A DNA stretch of 64,000 bases from Eutreptiella sp. 'Long Island Sound 2002'. Lineage: Eukaryota; Euglenozoa; Euglenophyceae; Eutreptiales; Eutreptiaceae. The stretch spans positions 36,478,974 through 36,542,973 of the forward strand of contig OZ038390.1 in the NCBI GenBank assembly GCA_964036045.1, given 5' to 3'. Made by a program: the position numbers and the translations under genes. Below, one piece after another: positions 48,395 through 60,983 of this stretch (its first letter is position 1; each line of letters starts with the position of its first letter). The notes under the pieces are model-generated. The model was not told the origin of the DNA and made no database searches. It was given only the letters and a program-made list of their open reading frames with translations.

Positions 48395-51300
48395 GTGGGG
48401 CCCACAAGTGGGCGGAAATGCTACATCACCCCTGCATTCTCGGGGGTCCCCAACGTCAAGGAGGACAAAATCAGAATTGGTGGGGCCCACAAGTGGGCAG
48501 AAAGGCTGCATCACCCCTGCATTCTCGGGGGTCCCCAAAGGGAGGGGGACAAAATCAGAATTGGTGGGGCCGACAAGTGGGCAGAAAGGCTCCATCACCC
48601 CTGCATTCTCGGGGATCCCCAAAGAGAGGGGGACAAAATAAGAATGGGTGGGGCCCACAAGTGGGCGGAAAGGCTACATCAGCCCCGCATTCTCGGGGGT
48701 CCCCAAAGAAAAGGGGGACAAAATCAGAATTGGTGGGGCCCAAAAGTGGGCGGAAAGGCTACATCACCCTTGCATTCCTGGGGGTCCCGAAAAAGAAAGA
48801 GGACAAAATCAGAATTGGTGGGGCCCACAAGTGGGCGGAAATGCTACATCACCCCTCCATTCTCGGGGGTCCCCAAAGAGAGGGTGACAAAATCAGAATA
48901 GGTGGGGCCAACAAGTGGGCGGAAATGCTACATCACCCCTGCATTCTCGGGGATCCCCAAAGAGAGGGGGACAAAATCACAATTGGTGGAACCCACAAGT
49001 GGGCGGAAATGCTACATCACCCCTGCATTCTCGGGGATCCCCAAAGAGAGGGGGGCAAAATCAGAATCGGTGGGGCCCACAAGTGGGCGGAAAGGCTGTC
49101 TCACCCCTGCATTCTCGGGGATCCCCAAAGAGAGGGGAAAAAAATCAGAATAGGTGGGGCCCACAAGTGGGCGGAAATGCTACATCACCCCTGCATTCTC
49201 GAAGGTCCCCAAAGACAAGGAGGACCAAGGCAGAATAGGTGGGGCCCACAAGTGGGCGGAAATGCTACATAACCCCTGCATTCTCGGGGGTCCCCAAAGT
49301 CAAGGAGGACAAAATCAGAATTGGTGGGGCCCACAAGTGGGCGGAAATGCTACATAACCCCTGCATTCTCGGGGGTCCCCAAAGAAAAGGGGGACAAAAT
49401 CAGAATAGGTGGGGCCCACAAGTGGGCGGAAATGCTACATCACCCCTGCATTCTCGGGGGTCCCCAAAGACAAGGAGGACAAAGTCAGAATTGGTGGGGC
49501 TCACAAGTGGGCGGAAATGCTACATCACCCCTGCATTCTCGGGGGTCCCCAAAGTGAAGGAGGACAAAATCAGAATCGGTGGGGCCCACAAGTGGGCGGA
49601 AAGGCTACATCACCCCTGCATTCTCAGCGGTCCCCAAAGTCAATGAAGACAAAATCAGAATAGCTGGGGCCCACAAGTGGGCGGAAATGCTAGATGCCCC
49701 TGCATTCTCGGGCGTCCCCAAAGTCAAGGAGGACAAAATCAAAATTGGTGGGGCCCACAAGTGGGCGGAAATGCTACATCACCCCTGCATTCTCGGGGGT
49801 CCCCAAGGAAAAAGAGGACAAGATCAGAATTGGTGGGGCCCACAAGTGGGCAGAAAGGCTACATCACCCCTGCATTCTGGGGGATCCCCAAAGAGAGGGG
49901 GACAAAATCAGAATTGGTGGGGGCCCAAAGTGGGCGGAAATGCTACATCACCCCTGCATTGTCAGGGGTCCCCAAAGAGAGGGGGACAAAATCAGAATTG
50001 GTGGGGCCCACAAGTGGGCGGAAATGCTGCATCACCCCTGCATTCTCGGGGTTCCCCAAAGACAAGGGGGACAAAGTCAGAATTGGTGGGGCCCACAAGT
50101 GGGCGGAAATGCTACATCACCCCTGCATTCTCGGGAGTCCTCACAGTCTAGGAAGACAAAATCAGAATAGGTGGGGCCCAGAAGTGGGCGGAAATGCTAC
50201 ATCACCCCTGCATTCTCGGGGGTCCCAAAAGAGAAGGGGGACAAGATCAGAATTGGTGGGGCCCACAAGTGGGCGGAATGGCTACATCACCCCTGCACTC
50301 TCGGGGATCCCCAAAGAGACGGGGACAAAATCAGAATTGGTGGGGCCCACAAGTGGGCGGAAAGGCTACATCACCCCTGCATTCTCGGGGGTCCCCAAAG
50401 TCAAGGAGTACAAAAGGAGAATTGGTGGGGCCCACAAGTGGAGGGAAATGCTACATCACCACTGCATTCTCGGGGGTCCGCAAAAACAAGGGGGGCAAAG
50501 TCAGAATTGGTGGGGCCCACATGTGGGCGGAAATACTACATCCCCCCTGCATTCTTGGGGATCCCCAAAGACAAGGGGGACAAAATCAGAATTGGTGGGG
50601 CCCACAAGTGGGCGGAAATCCTGCATCACCCCTGCATTCTCGGGGATCCCCAAAGAGAGGGGGACAAAATCTGAATTGGTGGGGCCCACAAGTGGGCAGA
50701 AATGCTGCATCACCCCTGCATTCTCGGGGGTCCCCAAAGACAAGGGGGACAAAGGCAGAATTGGTGGGGCCCACAAGTGGGCAGAAAGGCTACATCACCC
50801 CTGCATCCTCGGGAGTCCTCAAAGTCTAGGAAGACAAAATCAGAATAGGTGGGGCCCACAAGTGGGCGGAAATGCTACATCACCCCTGCATTCTCGGGGG
50901 TCCCAAAAGAGAAGGGGGACAAGATCAGAATTGGTGGGGCCCACAAGTGGGCGGAAAGGCTACATCACCCCTGCACTCTCGGGGATCCCCAAAGAGACGG
51001 GGACAAAATCAAAATAGGTGGGGCCCACAAGTGGGCGGAAATGCTACATCACCCCTGCATTCACGGGGGTCCCAAAAGAGAAGGGGGACAAGATCACAAT
51101 TGGTGGGGCCCACACGTGGGCGGAAAGGCTACATCACCCCTGCACTCTCGGGGGTCCCCAAAGACAAGCGGGACAAAATCACAATTGGTGGGGCCCACAA
51201 GTGGGCGGAAATGCTACATCACCCCTGCATTCTCGGGGGTCCCCAAAGTCAAGGAGTACAAAAGCAGAATTGGTGGGGCCCACAAGTGGGCGGAAATGCT

Positions 51301-54300
51301 ACATCACCACTGCATTCTCGGGGGTCCCCAAAGACAAGGGGGACAAAATCAGAATAGGTGGGCACAAGTGGGGGGGAATACTACATCACCCCTGCATTCT
51401 CAGGGATCCCCAAAGAGAGGGGGACAAAATAAGAATTGGTGGGGCCCACAAGTGGGCGGAGATGCTACATCACCCCTGCATTCTCGGGGATCCCAAAAAG
51501 AGGGGGACAAAATCAGATTTGGTGGGGCCCACAAGTGGGCGGAAATGCTACATCACCCCTGCATTCTCGGGGATCCCCAAAGAGAGGGGAACAAAATCAG
51601 AATTGGTGGGGCCCACAAGTGGGCGGAAACGCTACATCACCCCTGCATTCTCGGAAATCCCCAAAGAGAGGGGGACAAAATCAGAATTGGTGGGGCCCAC
51701 AAGTGGGCGGAAATGCTACATCACCCCTGCATTCTCGGGGATCCCCAAAGGGAGGGGGACAAAATCAGAATAGGTGGGCACAAGTGGGGTGAATACTACA
51801 TCACCCCTGCAGTCTCGGGGATCCCCAAAGAGAGGGGGACAAAATCAGAATTGGTGGGGCCCACAAGTGGGCGGAAAGGCTACATCACCCCTGCATTCTC
51901 GGGGGTCCCCAACGTCAAGGAGGACAAAATCAGAATTGGTGGGGCCCACAAGTGGGCAGAAAGGCTGCATCACCCCTGCATTCTCGGGGGTCCCCAAAGG
52001 GAGGGGGACAAAATCAGAATTGGTGGGGCCCACAAGTGGGCAGAAAGGCTCCATCACCCCTGCATTCTCGGGGATCCCCAAAGAGAGGGGGACAAAATAA
52101 GAATGGGTGGGGCCCACAAGTGGGCGGAAAGGCTACATCAGCCCCGCATTCTCGGGGGTCCCCAAAGAAAAGGGGGACAAAATCAGAATTGGTGGGGCCC
52201 AAAAGTGGGCGGAAAGGCTACATCACCCTTGCATTCCTGGGGGTCCCGAAAAAGAAAGAGGACAAAATCAGAATTGGTGGGGCCCACAAGTGGGCGGAAA
52301 TGCTACATCACCCCTCCATTCTCGGGGGTCCCCAAAGAGAGGGTGACAAAATCAGAATAGGTGGGGCCAACAAGTGGGCGGAAATGCTACATCACCCCTG
52401 CATTCTCGGGGATCCCCAAAGAGAGGGGGGCAAAATCAGAATCGGTGGGGCCCACAAGTGGGCGGAAAGGCTGTCTCACCCCTGCATTCTCGGGGATCCC
52501 CAAAGAGAGGGGGACAAAATCAGAATAGGTGGGGCCCACAAGTGGGCGGAAATGCTACATCACCCCTGCATTCTTGAAGGTCCCCAAAGACAAGGAGGAC
52601 CAAGGCAGAATAGGTGGGGCCCACAAGTGGGCGGAAATGCTACATAACCCCTGCATTCTCGGGGGTCCCCAAAGTCAAGGAGGACAAAATCAGAATTGGT
52701 GGGGCCCACAAGTGGGCGGAAATGCTACATAACCCCTGCATTCTCGGGGGTCCCCAAAGTCAAGGAGGACAAAATCAGAATAGGTGGGGCCCACAAGTGG
52801 GCGGAAATGCTACATCACCCCTGCATTCTCGGGGGTCCCCAAAGACAAGGAGGACAAAGTCAGAATTGGTGGGGCTCACAAGTGGGCGGAAATGCTACAT
52901 CACCCCTGCATTCTCGGGGGTCCCCAAAGTGAAGGAGGACAAAATCAGAATCGGTGGGGCCCACAAGTGGGCGGAAAGGCTACATCACCCCTGCATTCTC
53001 AGCGGTCCCCAAAGTCAATGAAGACAAAATCAGAATAGGTGGGGCCCACAAGTGGGCGGAAATGCTAGATGCCCCTGCATTCTCGGGCGTCCCCAAAGTC
53101 AAGGAGGACAAAATCAAAATTGGTGGGGCCCACAAGTGGGCGGAAATGCTACATCACCCCTGCATTCTCGGGGGTCCCCAAGGAAAAAGAGGACAAGATC
53201 AGAATTGGTGGGGCCCACAAGTGGGCAGAAAGGCTACATCACCCCTGCATTCTGGGGGATCCCCAAAGAGAGGGGGACAAAATCAGAATTGGTGGGGGCC
53301 CAAAGTGGGCGGAAATGCTACATCACCCCTGCATTGTCAGGGGTCCCCAAAGAGAGGGGGACAAAATCAGAATTGGTGGGGCCCACAAGTGGGCGGAAAT
53401 GCTGCATCACCCCTGCATTCTCGGGGGTCCCCAAAGACAAGGGGGACAAAGTCAGAATTGGTGGGGCCCAAAAGTGGGCGGAAATGCTACATCACCCCTG
53501 CATTCTCGGGAGTCCTCACAGTCTAGGAAGACAAAATCAGAATAGGTGGGGCCCAGAAGTGGGCGGAAATGCTACATCACCCCTGCATTCTCGGGGGTCC
53601 CAAAAGAGAAGGGGGACAAGATCAGAATTGGTGGGGCCCACAAGTGGGCGGAAAGGCTACATCACCCCTGCACTCTCGGGGATCCCCAAAGAGACGGGGA
53701 CAAAATCAGAATTGGTGGGGCCCACAAGTGGGCGGAAATGCTACATCACCCCTGCATTCTCGGGGGTCCCCAAAGTCAAGGAGTACAAAAGGAGAATTGG
53801 TGGGGCCCACAAGTGGAGGGAAATGCTACATCACCACTGCATTCTCGGGGGTCCGCAAAAACAAGGGGGGCAAAGTCAGAATTGGTGGGGCCCACATGTG
53901 GGCGGAAATGCTACATCCCCCCTGCATTCTTGGGGATCCCCAAAGACAAGAAGGACAAAATCAGAATTGGTGGGGCCCACAAGTGGGCGGAAATCCTGCA
54001 TCACCCCTGCATTCTCGGGGATCCCCAAAGAGAGGGGGACAAAATCTGAATTGGTGGGGCCCACAAGTGGGCAGAAATGCTGCATCACCCCTGCATTCTC
54101 GGGGGTCCCCAAAGACAAGAAGGACAAAATCAGAATTGGTGGGGCCCACAAGTGGGCGGAAATCCTGCATCACCCCTGCATTCTCGGGGATTCCCAAAGA
54201 GAGGGGGACAAAGGCAGAATTGGTGGGGCCCAAAAGTGGGCAGAAAGGCTACATCACCCCTGCATCCTCGGGAGTCCTCAAAGTCTAGGAAGACAAAATC

Positions 54301-55312
54301 AGAATAGGTGGGGCCCACAAGTGGGCGGAAATGCTACATCACCCCTGCATTCTCGGGGGTCCCAAAAGAGAAGGGGGACAAGATCAGAATTGGTGGGGCC
54401 CACAAGTGGGCGGAAAGGCTACATCACCCCTGCACTCTCGGAGATCCCCAAAGAGACGGGGACAAAATCAAAATAGGTGGGGCCCACAAGTGGGCGGAAA
54501 TGCTACATCACCCCTGCATTCACGGGGGTCCCAAAAGAGAAGGGGGACAAGATCAGAATTGGTGGGGCCCACACGTGGGCGGAAAGGCTACATCACCCCT
54601 GCACTCTCGGGGGTCCCCAAAGACAAGCGGGACAAAATCACAATTGGTGGGGCCCACAAGTGGGCGGAAATGCTACATCACCCCTGCATTCTCGGGGGTC
54701 CCCAAAGTCAAGGAGTACAAAAGCAGAATTGGTGGGGCCCACAAGTGGGCGGAAATGCTACATCACCACTGCATTCTCGGGGGTCCCCAAAGACAAGGGG
54801 GACAAAATCAGAATAGGTGGGCACAAGTGGGGGGGAATACTACATCACCCCTGCATTCTCAGGGATCCCCAAAGAGAGGGGGACAAAATAAGAATTGGTG
54901 GGGCCCACAAGTGGGCGGAGATGCTACATCACCCCTGCATTCTCGGGGTTCCCAAAAAGAGGGGGACAAAATCAGAATTGGTGGGGCCCACAAGTGGGCG
55001 GAAATGCTACATCACCCCTGCATTCTCGGGGATCCCCAAAGAGAGGGGAACAAAATCAGAATTGGTGGGGCCCACAAGTGGGCGGAAACGCTACATCACC
55101 CCTGCATTCTCGGAAATCCCCAAAGAGAGGGGGACAAAATCAGAATTGGTGGGGCCCACAAGTGGGCGGAAATGCTACATCACCCCTGCATTCTCGGGGA
55201 TCCCCAAAGGGAGGGGGACAAAATCAGAATAGGTGGGCACAAGTGGGGTGAATACTACATCACCCCTGCAGTCTCGGGGATCCCCAAAGAGAGGGGGACA
55301 AAATCAGAATTG
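48395..55312 (+). repeat. About 3.4-kb higher-order repeat, two copies
   Basis: 48395-51853 and 51854-55312 are colinear at an offset of 3,459 bp, falling to 3,375 bp in the middle and returning to 3,459 bp. So one monomer is missing near 52430 and one is gained near 54080-54230. Shared rare variants include AGGTGGGCACAAGTGGG (51353 and 54814). Confidence 0.92.
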
Positions 55313-57402
55313 GTGGGGCCCACAAATGGGCGGAAATATTACATCACCCCTGCATTGTCAGGGGTCCCCAAAGAGAGGGGGACAAAATCAGAATTGGTGG
55401 AGCCCACAAGTGGGCGGAAAGGCTACATCACCCCTGCATTTTCGGGGGTCCCCAAAGACAAGCGGGACAAAATCAGAATTGTTGGGGCCCACAAGTGGGC
55501 GGAAATGCTACATCACCCCTGCATTCTCGGGGGTCCCCAAAGTCAAGGAGTACGAAAGAAGAATAGGTGGGGCCCACAAGTGGGCGGAAATGCTACATCA
55601 CCCCTGCATTCTCGGGGGTCCCCAAAAACAAGGGGGACAAAATCAGAATTGGTGGGGCCCACATGTGGGCGGAAATGCTACATCACCCCTGCATTGTCAG
55701 GGGTCCCCAAAGACAAGGGGGACAAAATCAGAATTGGTGGGGCCCACAAGTGGGCGGAAATCCTGCATAACCCTTGCATTCTCGGGGATCCCCAAAGAGA
55801 GGGGGACAAAATCAGAATAGGTGCGCACAAGTGGGGGGGAATACTACATCACCCCTGCATTCTCGGGGATCCCCAAAGAGACGGGGACAAAATCAGAATT
55901 GGTGGGGCCCACAAGTGGGCGGAAATGCTACATCACCCCTGCATTCTAGGGGGTCCCCAAAGACAAGCGGGACAAAATCAGAATTGGTGGGGCCCACAAG
56001 TGGGCGGAAATGCTACATCACCCCTGCATTCTCGGGGATCCCCAAAAAACAAAGGGGACAAAATCAGAATTGGTGGGGCCCACGTGTGGGCGGAAATGCT
56101 ACATCACCCCTGCATTCTTGGGGATCCCCAAAGACAAGGGGGACAAAATCAGAATTGGTGGGGCCCACAAGTGGGCGGAAATCCTGCATCACCCCTGCAT
56201 TCTCGGGGGTCCCCAAAGAGAGGGGGACAAAATCAGAATAGGTGGGCACAAGTGGGGGGGAATACTACATCACCCCTGCATTCTCGGGGATCCCCAAAGA
56301 GAGGGGGATAAAATCAGAATTGGTGGGGCCCACAAGTGGGGGGGAATACTACATCACCCCTGCATTCTCGGGGATCCCCAAAGAGAGGGGGACAAAATCA
56401 GAATAGGTGGGGCCCACAAGTGGGCGGAAAGGCTACATCACCCCTGCATTCTCGGGGGTCCCCAAAGAGAGGGGGACAAAATCAGAATTGGTGGGGCCCA
56501 CAAGTGGGGGGGAATACTACATCACCCCTGCATTCTCGGGGATCCCCAAAGAGAGGGGGACAAAATCAGAATTGGTGGGGCCCACAAGTGGGCGGAAATG
56601 CTACATCACCCCTGCAGTCTCGGGGATCCCCAAAGACAAGGAGGACAAAATCAGAATTGGTGGGGCCCACAAGTGGGCGGAAATGCTACATCACCCCTGC
56701 ATTCTCGGGGATCCCCAAAGAGAGGGGGACAAAATCACAATTGGTGGAACCCACAAGTGGGCGGAAATGCTACATCACCCCTGCATTCTCGGGGATCCCC
56801 AAAGAGAGGGGGACAAAATTAGAATAGCTGGGGCCCACAAGTGGGCGGAAAGGCTACATCACCCCTGCATTCTCGGGGGTCCCCAAAGAGAGGGGGACAA
56901 AGGCGGAATAGGTGGGGCCCACAAGTGGGCGGAAATGCTACATCACCCCTGCATTCTCGGGGGTGCCCAAAGTCAAGGGGGACAAAATCAGAACCGGTGG
57001 GGCCCACAAGTGGGCGGAAATGCTACATCACCCCTGCATTCTCGGGGATCCCCAAAGACAAGAGGGGCAAAATCCGAATTGGTGGGGCCCACAAGTGGGC
57101 GGAAAGGCTACATCACCCCTGCATTCTCGGGGATCCCCAAAGAGAGGGGGACAAAATCAGAATTGGTGGGGCCCACAAGTGGGCGGAAATGCTACATCAC
57201 CCCGGAATTCTCGGGGATCCCCAAAGACAAGGGGGACAAAATCAGAATTGGATGCCTAAACCCTGCCTTCTGGGAGGCCCACAAGTGGGCAGAAATCGTG
57301 CATTCTCGTGGATCCCCAACAAAGAGGACAAAGTCAAAAAAAAACAAAAGCAAAGAAAAACTTCCCATGGTGTCCCCAATCCTGCCTATAGTCCCGCAAA
57401 TT

Positions 57403-57472
57403 GACCCCCCTGGGGTTTGAACCCAAGACCTTCCAGTTGCAGAGGCACTGCTTTACCACTAGGGTAGGGCCC
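57403..57472 (-). repeat. tRNA-derived sequence (SINE head or tRNA pseudogene)
   Basis: On the minus strand there is a box A-like TAGTGGTAAAGC and, about 35 bp on, a box B-like GGTTCAAACCC inside a 5-bp T-stem (TTGGG with CCCAG). The central loop CTGCAAC would give a GCA (Cys-type) anticodon, but the anticodon stem and acceptor stem pair poorly, so it is not a functional tRNA. A T-rich stretch (about 57335-57365, minus sense) lies downstream, as in some SINEs. Confidence 0.6.
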
Positions 57473-58458
57473 ATCTCTGACATACCTCTGCACAGGGGCG
57501 GTATTCATATTTGGTCCAATTTGGTATTCATCCACAATTGGGTTCTCACAATTGAGTATTTTGAGTATAGACACATGGAGTGAAAACCCAATTTTTCACC
57601 CTCTATTAAGTCAAGCAAAATTTCCTTAGGGTACCTTGGGCGCCCATGGTCCGGCACTTCCGGGCCAAAACCCAGCAGGGAGGGGGGGGGGGGGTCAGCG
57701 TAAAGGGTCCGGTCCCGGCGCCCCCCCCGTGGGGCCTACATGAGGGCGGAAGTGCCGCATATCCCCGACGTTCTCATGGGTCCCCATCAAAGGGGACAAA
57801 ACCAAAAGTGGCTGCCTCATCTCTGCTTTCTTGGCGGCACAAGAGTGGGCGGAAGTGCTACTTAACCACTGAATTCTCCGGGGTCGCCATCAGAGGGGAC
57901 ACAATCACAAGTGGCTACATCACCTCTGCCTTCTCAGGAGCCCGCATGAGGTCGGAAGTGGTGAGTAACCCGTGCGTTCTCAAGGGTCCCCATCAAAGGG
58001 GACGAAATGAAAAGTGGCTGCCTCACCTCTGCCTTCTTGGCGGCACACCAGTCGGAAATGCCGCCTAACAACCTCTTTCTCCGGGCTCGCCATCAAAGGG
58101 GACAAAATCAAAAGTGGCGACATCACTCTGCCTTGTCAAGGAGCCCACAAGTGGGCGGAAATGCTACATCACCCCTGCATTCTCGGGGATCCCCAAAGAG
58201 AGGGGGACAAAACCAGAATTGGTGGGGCCCACAAGTGGGCGGAAATGCTACAATACCCCGGAATTCTCGGGGATCCCCAAAGACAAGGGGGACAAAATCA
58301 GAATTGGATGCCTATACCCTGCCTTCTGGGAGGCCCACAAGTGGGCAGAAATCGTGCATTCTCGTGGATCCCCAACAAAGAGGACAAAGTGAAAACAAAA
58401 CAAAAGCAAAGAAAAACTTCCCATGGTGTCCCCGATCCCGCCTATATTCCTGCAAATT

Positions 58459-58506
58459 GACCCCGCTGGGGTTTGAACCCAGGACTTTACCACTAGGGTA
58501 GGGCCC
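58459..58506 (-). repeat. tRNA-derived sequence, second copy with 22-bp deletion
   Basis: Duplicate of the sequence at 57403-57472, lacking the 22 bp between the two promoter-like boxes that include the anticodon region. Both boxes remain, but are now too close for a normal tRNA-type promoter. Confidence 0.75.
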
Positions 58507-59391
58507 ATCTCTGACATACCTCTGCACAGGGGCGGTATTCATATTTGGTCCAATTTGGTATTCATCCACAATTGGGTTCTCACAATTGAGTATTTTGAGT
58601 ATAGACACATGGAGTGAAAACCCAATTTTTCACCCTCTACTAAGTCAGGCAAAATTTCCTTATGGCGCCTTGGGCGCCCATGGTCCGGCACTTCCGGGCC
58701 AAAACCCAGCAGGGAGGGGGGGGGGGGGTTAGCGTAAAGGGTCCGGTCCCGGCGGCCCCCCCCGTGGGGCCTACATGAGGGCGGAAGTGCCGCATAACCC
58801 CTACGTTCTCAGGGGTCCCCATCAAAGGGGACAAAACCAAAAGTGGCTGCCTCATCTCTGCTTTCTTGGCGGCACAAGAGTGGGCGGAAGTGCTACTTAA
58901 CCACTGCACTCTCGGGGGTCGCCATCAGAGGGGACACAATCACAAGTGGCTACATCACCTCTGCCTTCTCAGGGGCCCGCATGAGGTCGGAGGTGCTGAG
59001 TAACCCGTGCGTTCTCAAGGGTCCCCATCAAAGGGGACGAAATGAAAAGTGGCTGCCTCACCTCTGCCTTCTTGGCGGCACACCAGTCGGAAATGCCGCC
59101 TAACAACCTCGTTCTCCGGGCTCGCCATCAAAGGGGACAAAATCAAAAGTGGCGACATCGCTCTGCCTTGTCAAGGAGCCCACAAGTGGGCGGAAAAGCT
59201 ACATAACCCGTGCGTTCTCGGGGGTCCCCATCAAAGGGGACAAAATAAAAAGTGGCTGCATCACGGCTGTCTTCTCAAAGGCCAACATGAGGGCGGAAGT
59301 GCTGCATAACTCGCGCGGTCTCGGGGGTCCCCATCAAAGGGGAGAAGATCAAAAGTGGCTACACCACCATTGCCTTGTAAGGAGCCCACGA

Positions 59392-59434
59392 GTGGGCGGA
59401 AGTGCTACACTAGTTATCTAGCACTTCCGCCCAC
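59392..59434. repeat. 16-bp perfect inverted repeat at an inversion junction
   Basis: GTGGGCGGAAGTGCTA (59392-59407) and its exact reverse complement (59419-59434) are separated by 11 bp. The ~105-bp repeats are in plus orientation to the left and minus orientation to the right. Confidence 0.95.
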
Positions 59435-59892
59435 CTGTGTGCTGCCTAGAAGGCAGCGATGACGCAGCCACTTTTGTTTTTGTGCCCTTTGATGGGGACC
59501 CCCGAGAACGCAGGGGTTATGTAGCACTTCTAACCTCCTGTGGGCCGCCAAGAAGGCAGGGGTGAGGCTGCCACCTTACATTTTGTCCCCTTTGATGGGG
59601 ACCCCCGAGAACGTAGGGGTAATGCAGCACTTCTGCCCTCATACGGGCCCCGGAGAAGGCAATGGTTATGTAGCACTTCTGCCCTCATGTGGGCCCCCAA
59701 GAAGGCAGGGGTAATGTAGGCACTTTTTATTTTGTCCCCTCTGATCCCCCCCCCGAGAAGTCACTGGTTATCCAGCACTTCCGCCCTCATGTGGGCGCCC
59801 GAGAAGGCAGCGGGGATGTAGCCACTTTTGATCTTGTCCCTCTCTGATGGGGACCCCCGAGAACACACGGGTTATGTAGTACTTCCGCCCAC
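59419..59892 (-). repeat. Inverted block of ~105-bp monomers
   Basis: Monomers here read on the minus strand (GCACTTCCGCCC and TTTGATGGGGACCCCCGAGA in plus sense). Plus orientation resumes at about 59893 with ATAACCCCTGCGTTCTCGGG. Confidence 0.9.
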
Positions 59893-59949
59893 ATAACCCC
59901 TGCGTTCTCGGGGGGTCCCATTAGAAGGGACAAAATCAAAAGTGGCTGC

Positions 59950-60983
59950 CTCACCTCTGCCTTCCCGCTGCTCTGTTCATGCTACTGTCCGACTGTACTC
60001 TTGGCAGGCACTTCCCAAATCAGATGAGGATGTGGCACAACACATTGTTGCTTCATGATCAGTCACATGCTGCTTCTCACAACGCTTGCGGCATCAAATG
60101 TTCAACCTGCCCCCTGACCCCCTTTGCTATGCAATCGGTGGCGCGCAACGGTTCTCTCACGCCCCCGGGGAACATGGCCAAAATGACTTACCCCCTCCCC
60201 CCTCCAAGGGGAAAACAAGCGTGTGTGGCACACAGCAAGATATGCACGAACCCCAGGCAAGACGTGCACAAAAACATCCTGAAAAACTATGTTGTGGTGC
60301 GTGCTAACGCCTATTGCACAATAGGCTCTGTATGCAACATTTTCTAGCGTGAATGCTTGAACTTGAACAGCTGAACATGCTAAACTACAGGCAAGGAGGT
60401 AAATTGGAGCTGCAGATTAGCTGAGCTCAGCACAAAATTCTGGCTGGGTTTCAAAAAAAAAAAGTTGAAATCAAGATTGCTGGCAAAACCTCAACGATTT
60501 TACATCCAGTCCTCAGGTTGTGCAGAATCAATTTGCTGAGAAAATAGGTTGTACTTCCACAACAGCTGTGAAAGCCCATGGTATCAGCCCATCGTATGGA
60601 AGCATGCTGCCGTGCTCATCTCCACATGGCACTATGCTGCCGAGAATCAACTACAGCATTCATCTTCACACGGAAGAGCGACAAAGAGCGACGTGCACAA
60701 AGAATGGGCACAGCAGTAAACAACTCAGTGTTCCGCCTACCCAGAACACAAGAAAAACACAACCTGGGATTTGATCGCAACGCATGTGCCGGGTGTCCAA
60801 GCATTCATCGTGGCATTCTGAGACTGAATCTGACGTAGATTCAGTACCCTGCACAACCGGAAGCGGAGGCGGAGGCGGCAGAAACCGAACCTCATGAGGT
60901 TGGGAAAAGCAGCGGTGCAGAAATGGACAGCAACCGGCAGTGGGAGTAGCAAACTCCACATGGACCTGCCACCAAAGGACAAT
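59950..60983. other. Interval with no recognisable gene
   Basis: Short open frames on both strands (for example 59979-60347 and 60520-60774 plus, 60666-60959 minus) have no family resemblance. A GGAGGCGGAGGCGGCAG micro-repeat lies near 60862-60878. Confidence 0.4.

Larger units (their letters stand above)
33400..57250 (+). repeat. 85-bp satellite array, about 280 monomers
   Basis: The monomer is 85 bp and runs GGTGGGGCCCACAAGTGGGC, GGAAATGCTACATCACCCCT, GCATTCTCGGGGGTCCCCAA, AGTCAAGGAGGACAAAATCA, GAATT. All copies point the same way. Variant classes differ mainly at one place: AGTCAAGGAGG, AGTGAAGGAGG, AGACAAGGGGG and AGAGAGGGGG; the last predominates right of about 48.4 kb. Each monomer contains a short inverted repeat (GCCCAC AA GTGGGC). 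No forward frame of the monomer has a stop, so open frames of up to 667 codons appear with an 85-residue period (three monomers, 255 bp). These are a consequence of the repeat, not evidence of genes. Confidence 0.97.
57110..59185. repeat. About 1.05-kb tandem duplication at the array's right edge
   Basis: 57110-58150 and 58150-59185 repeat in order: two 85-bp monomers, a unique A-rich stretch, a tRNA-derived sequence, a poly-G run (57680 and 58718), and several ~105-bp monomers. The offset is 1,056 bp before the tRNA-derived sequence and 1,034 bp after it, because the second copy lacks 22 bp there. Confidence 0.92.
57730..59950. repeat. About 105-bp repeat family related to the satellite
   Basis: Monomers carry GTGGGCGGAAGTGCTACATA, CCCCTGCGTTCTCGGGGG, TCCCCATCAAAGGGGACAAA, and AAGTGGCTGCATCACCTCTG before the next unit. 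They share the first two thirds with the 85-bp monomer but keep about 20 extra bases and are more diverged from one another. The two halves of the 105-bp unit resemble each other (GTGCTACATAACCCC with GGCTGCATCACCTC). Confidence 0.85.

Noticed and set aside
54308-56311. 667-codon open frame (and dozens like it) in the satellite
   Set aside because: The 85-bp monomer has no forward stop in any frame, so long open frames are automatic. Indels between monomers shift the frame with no sign of selection.
33400-57250. CRISPR array
   Set aside because: There are no unique spacers; the whole 85-bp unit repeats, and the context is eukaryotic.
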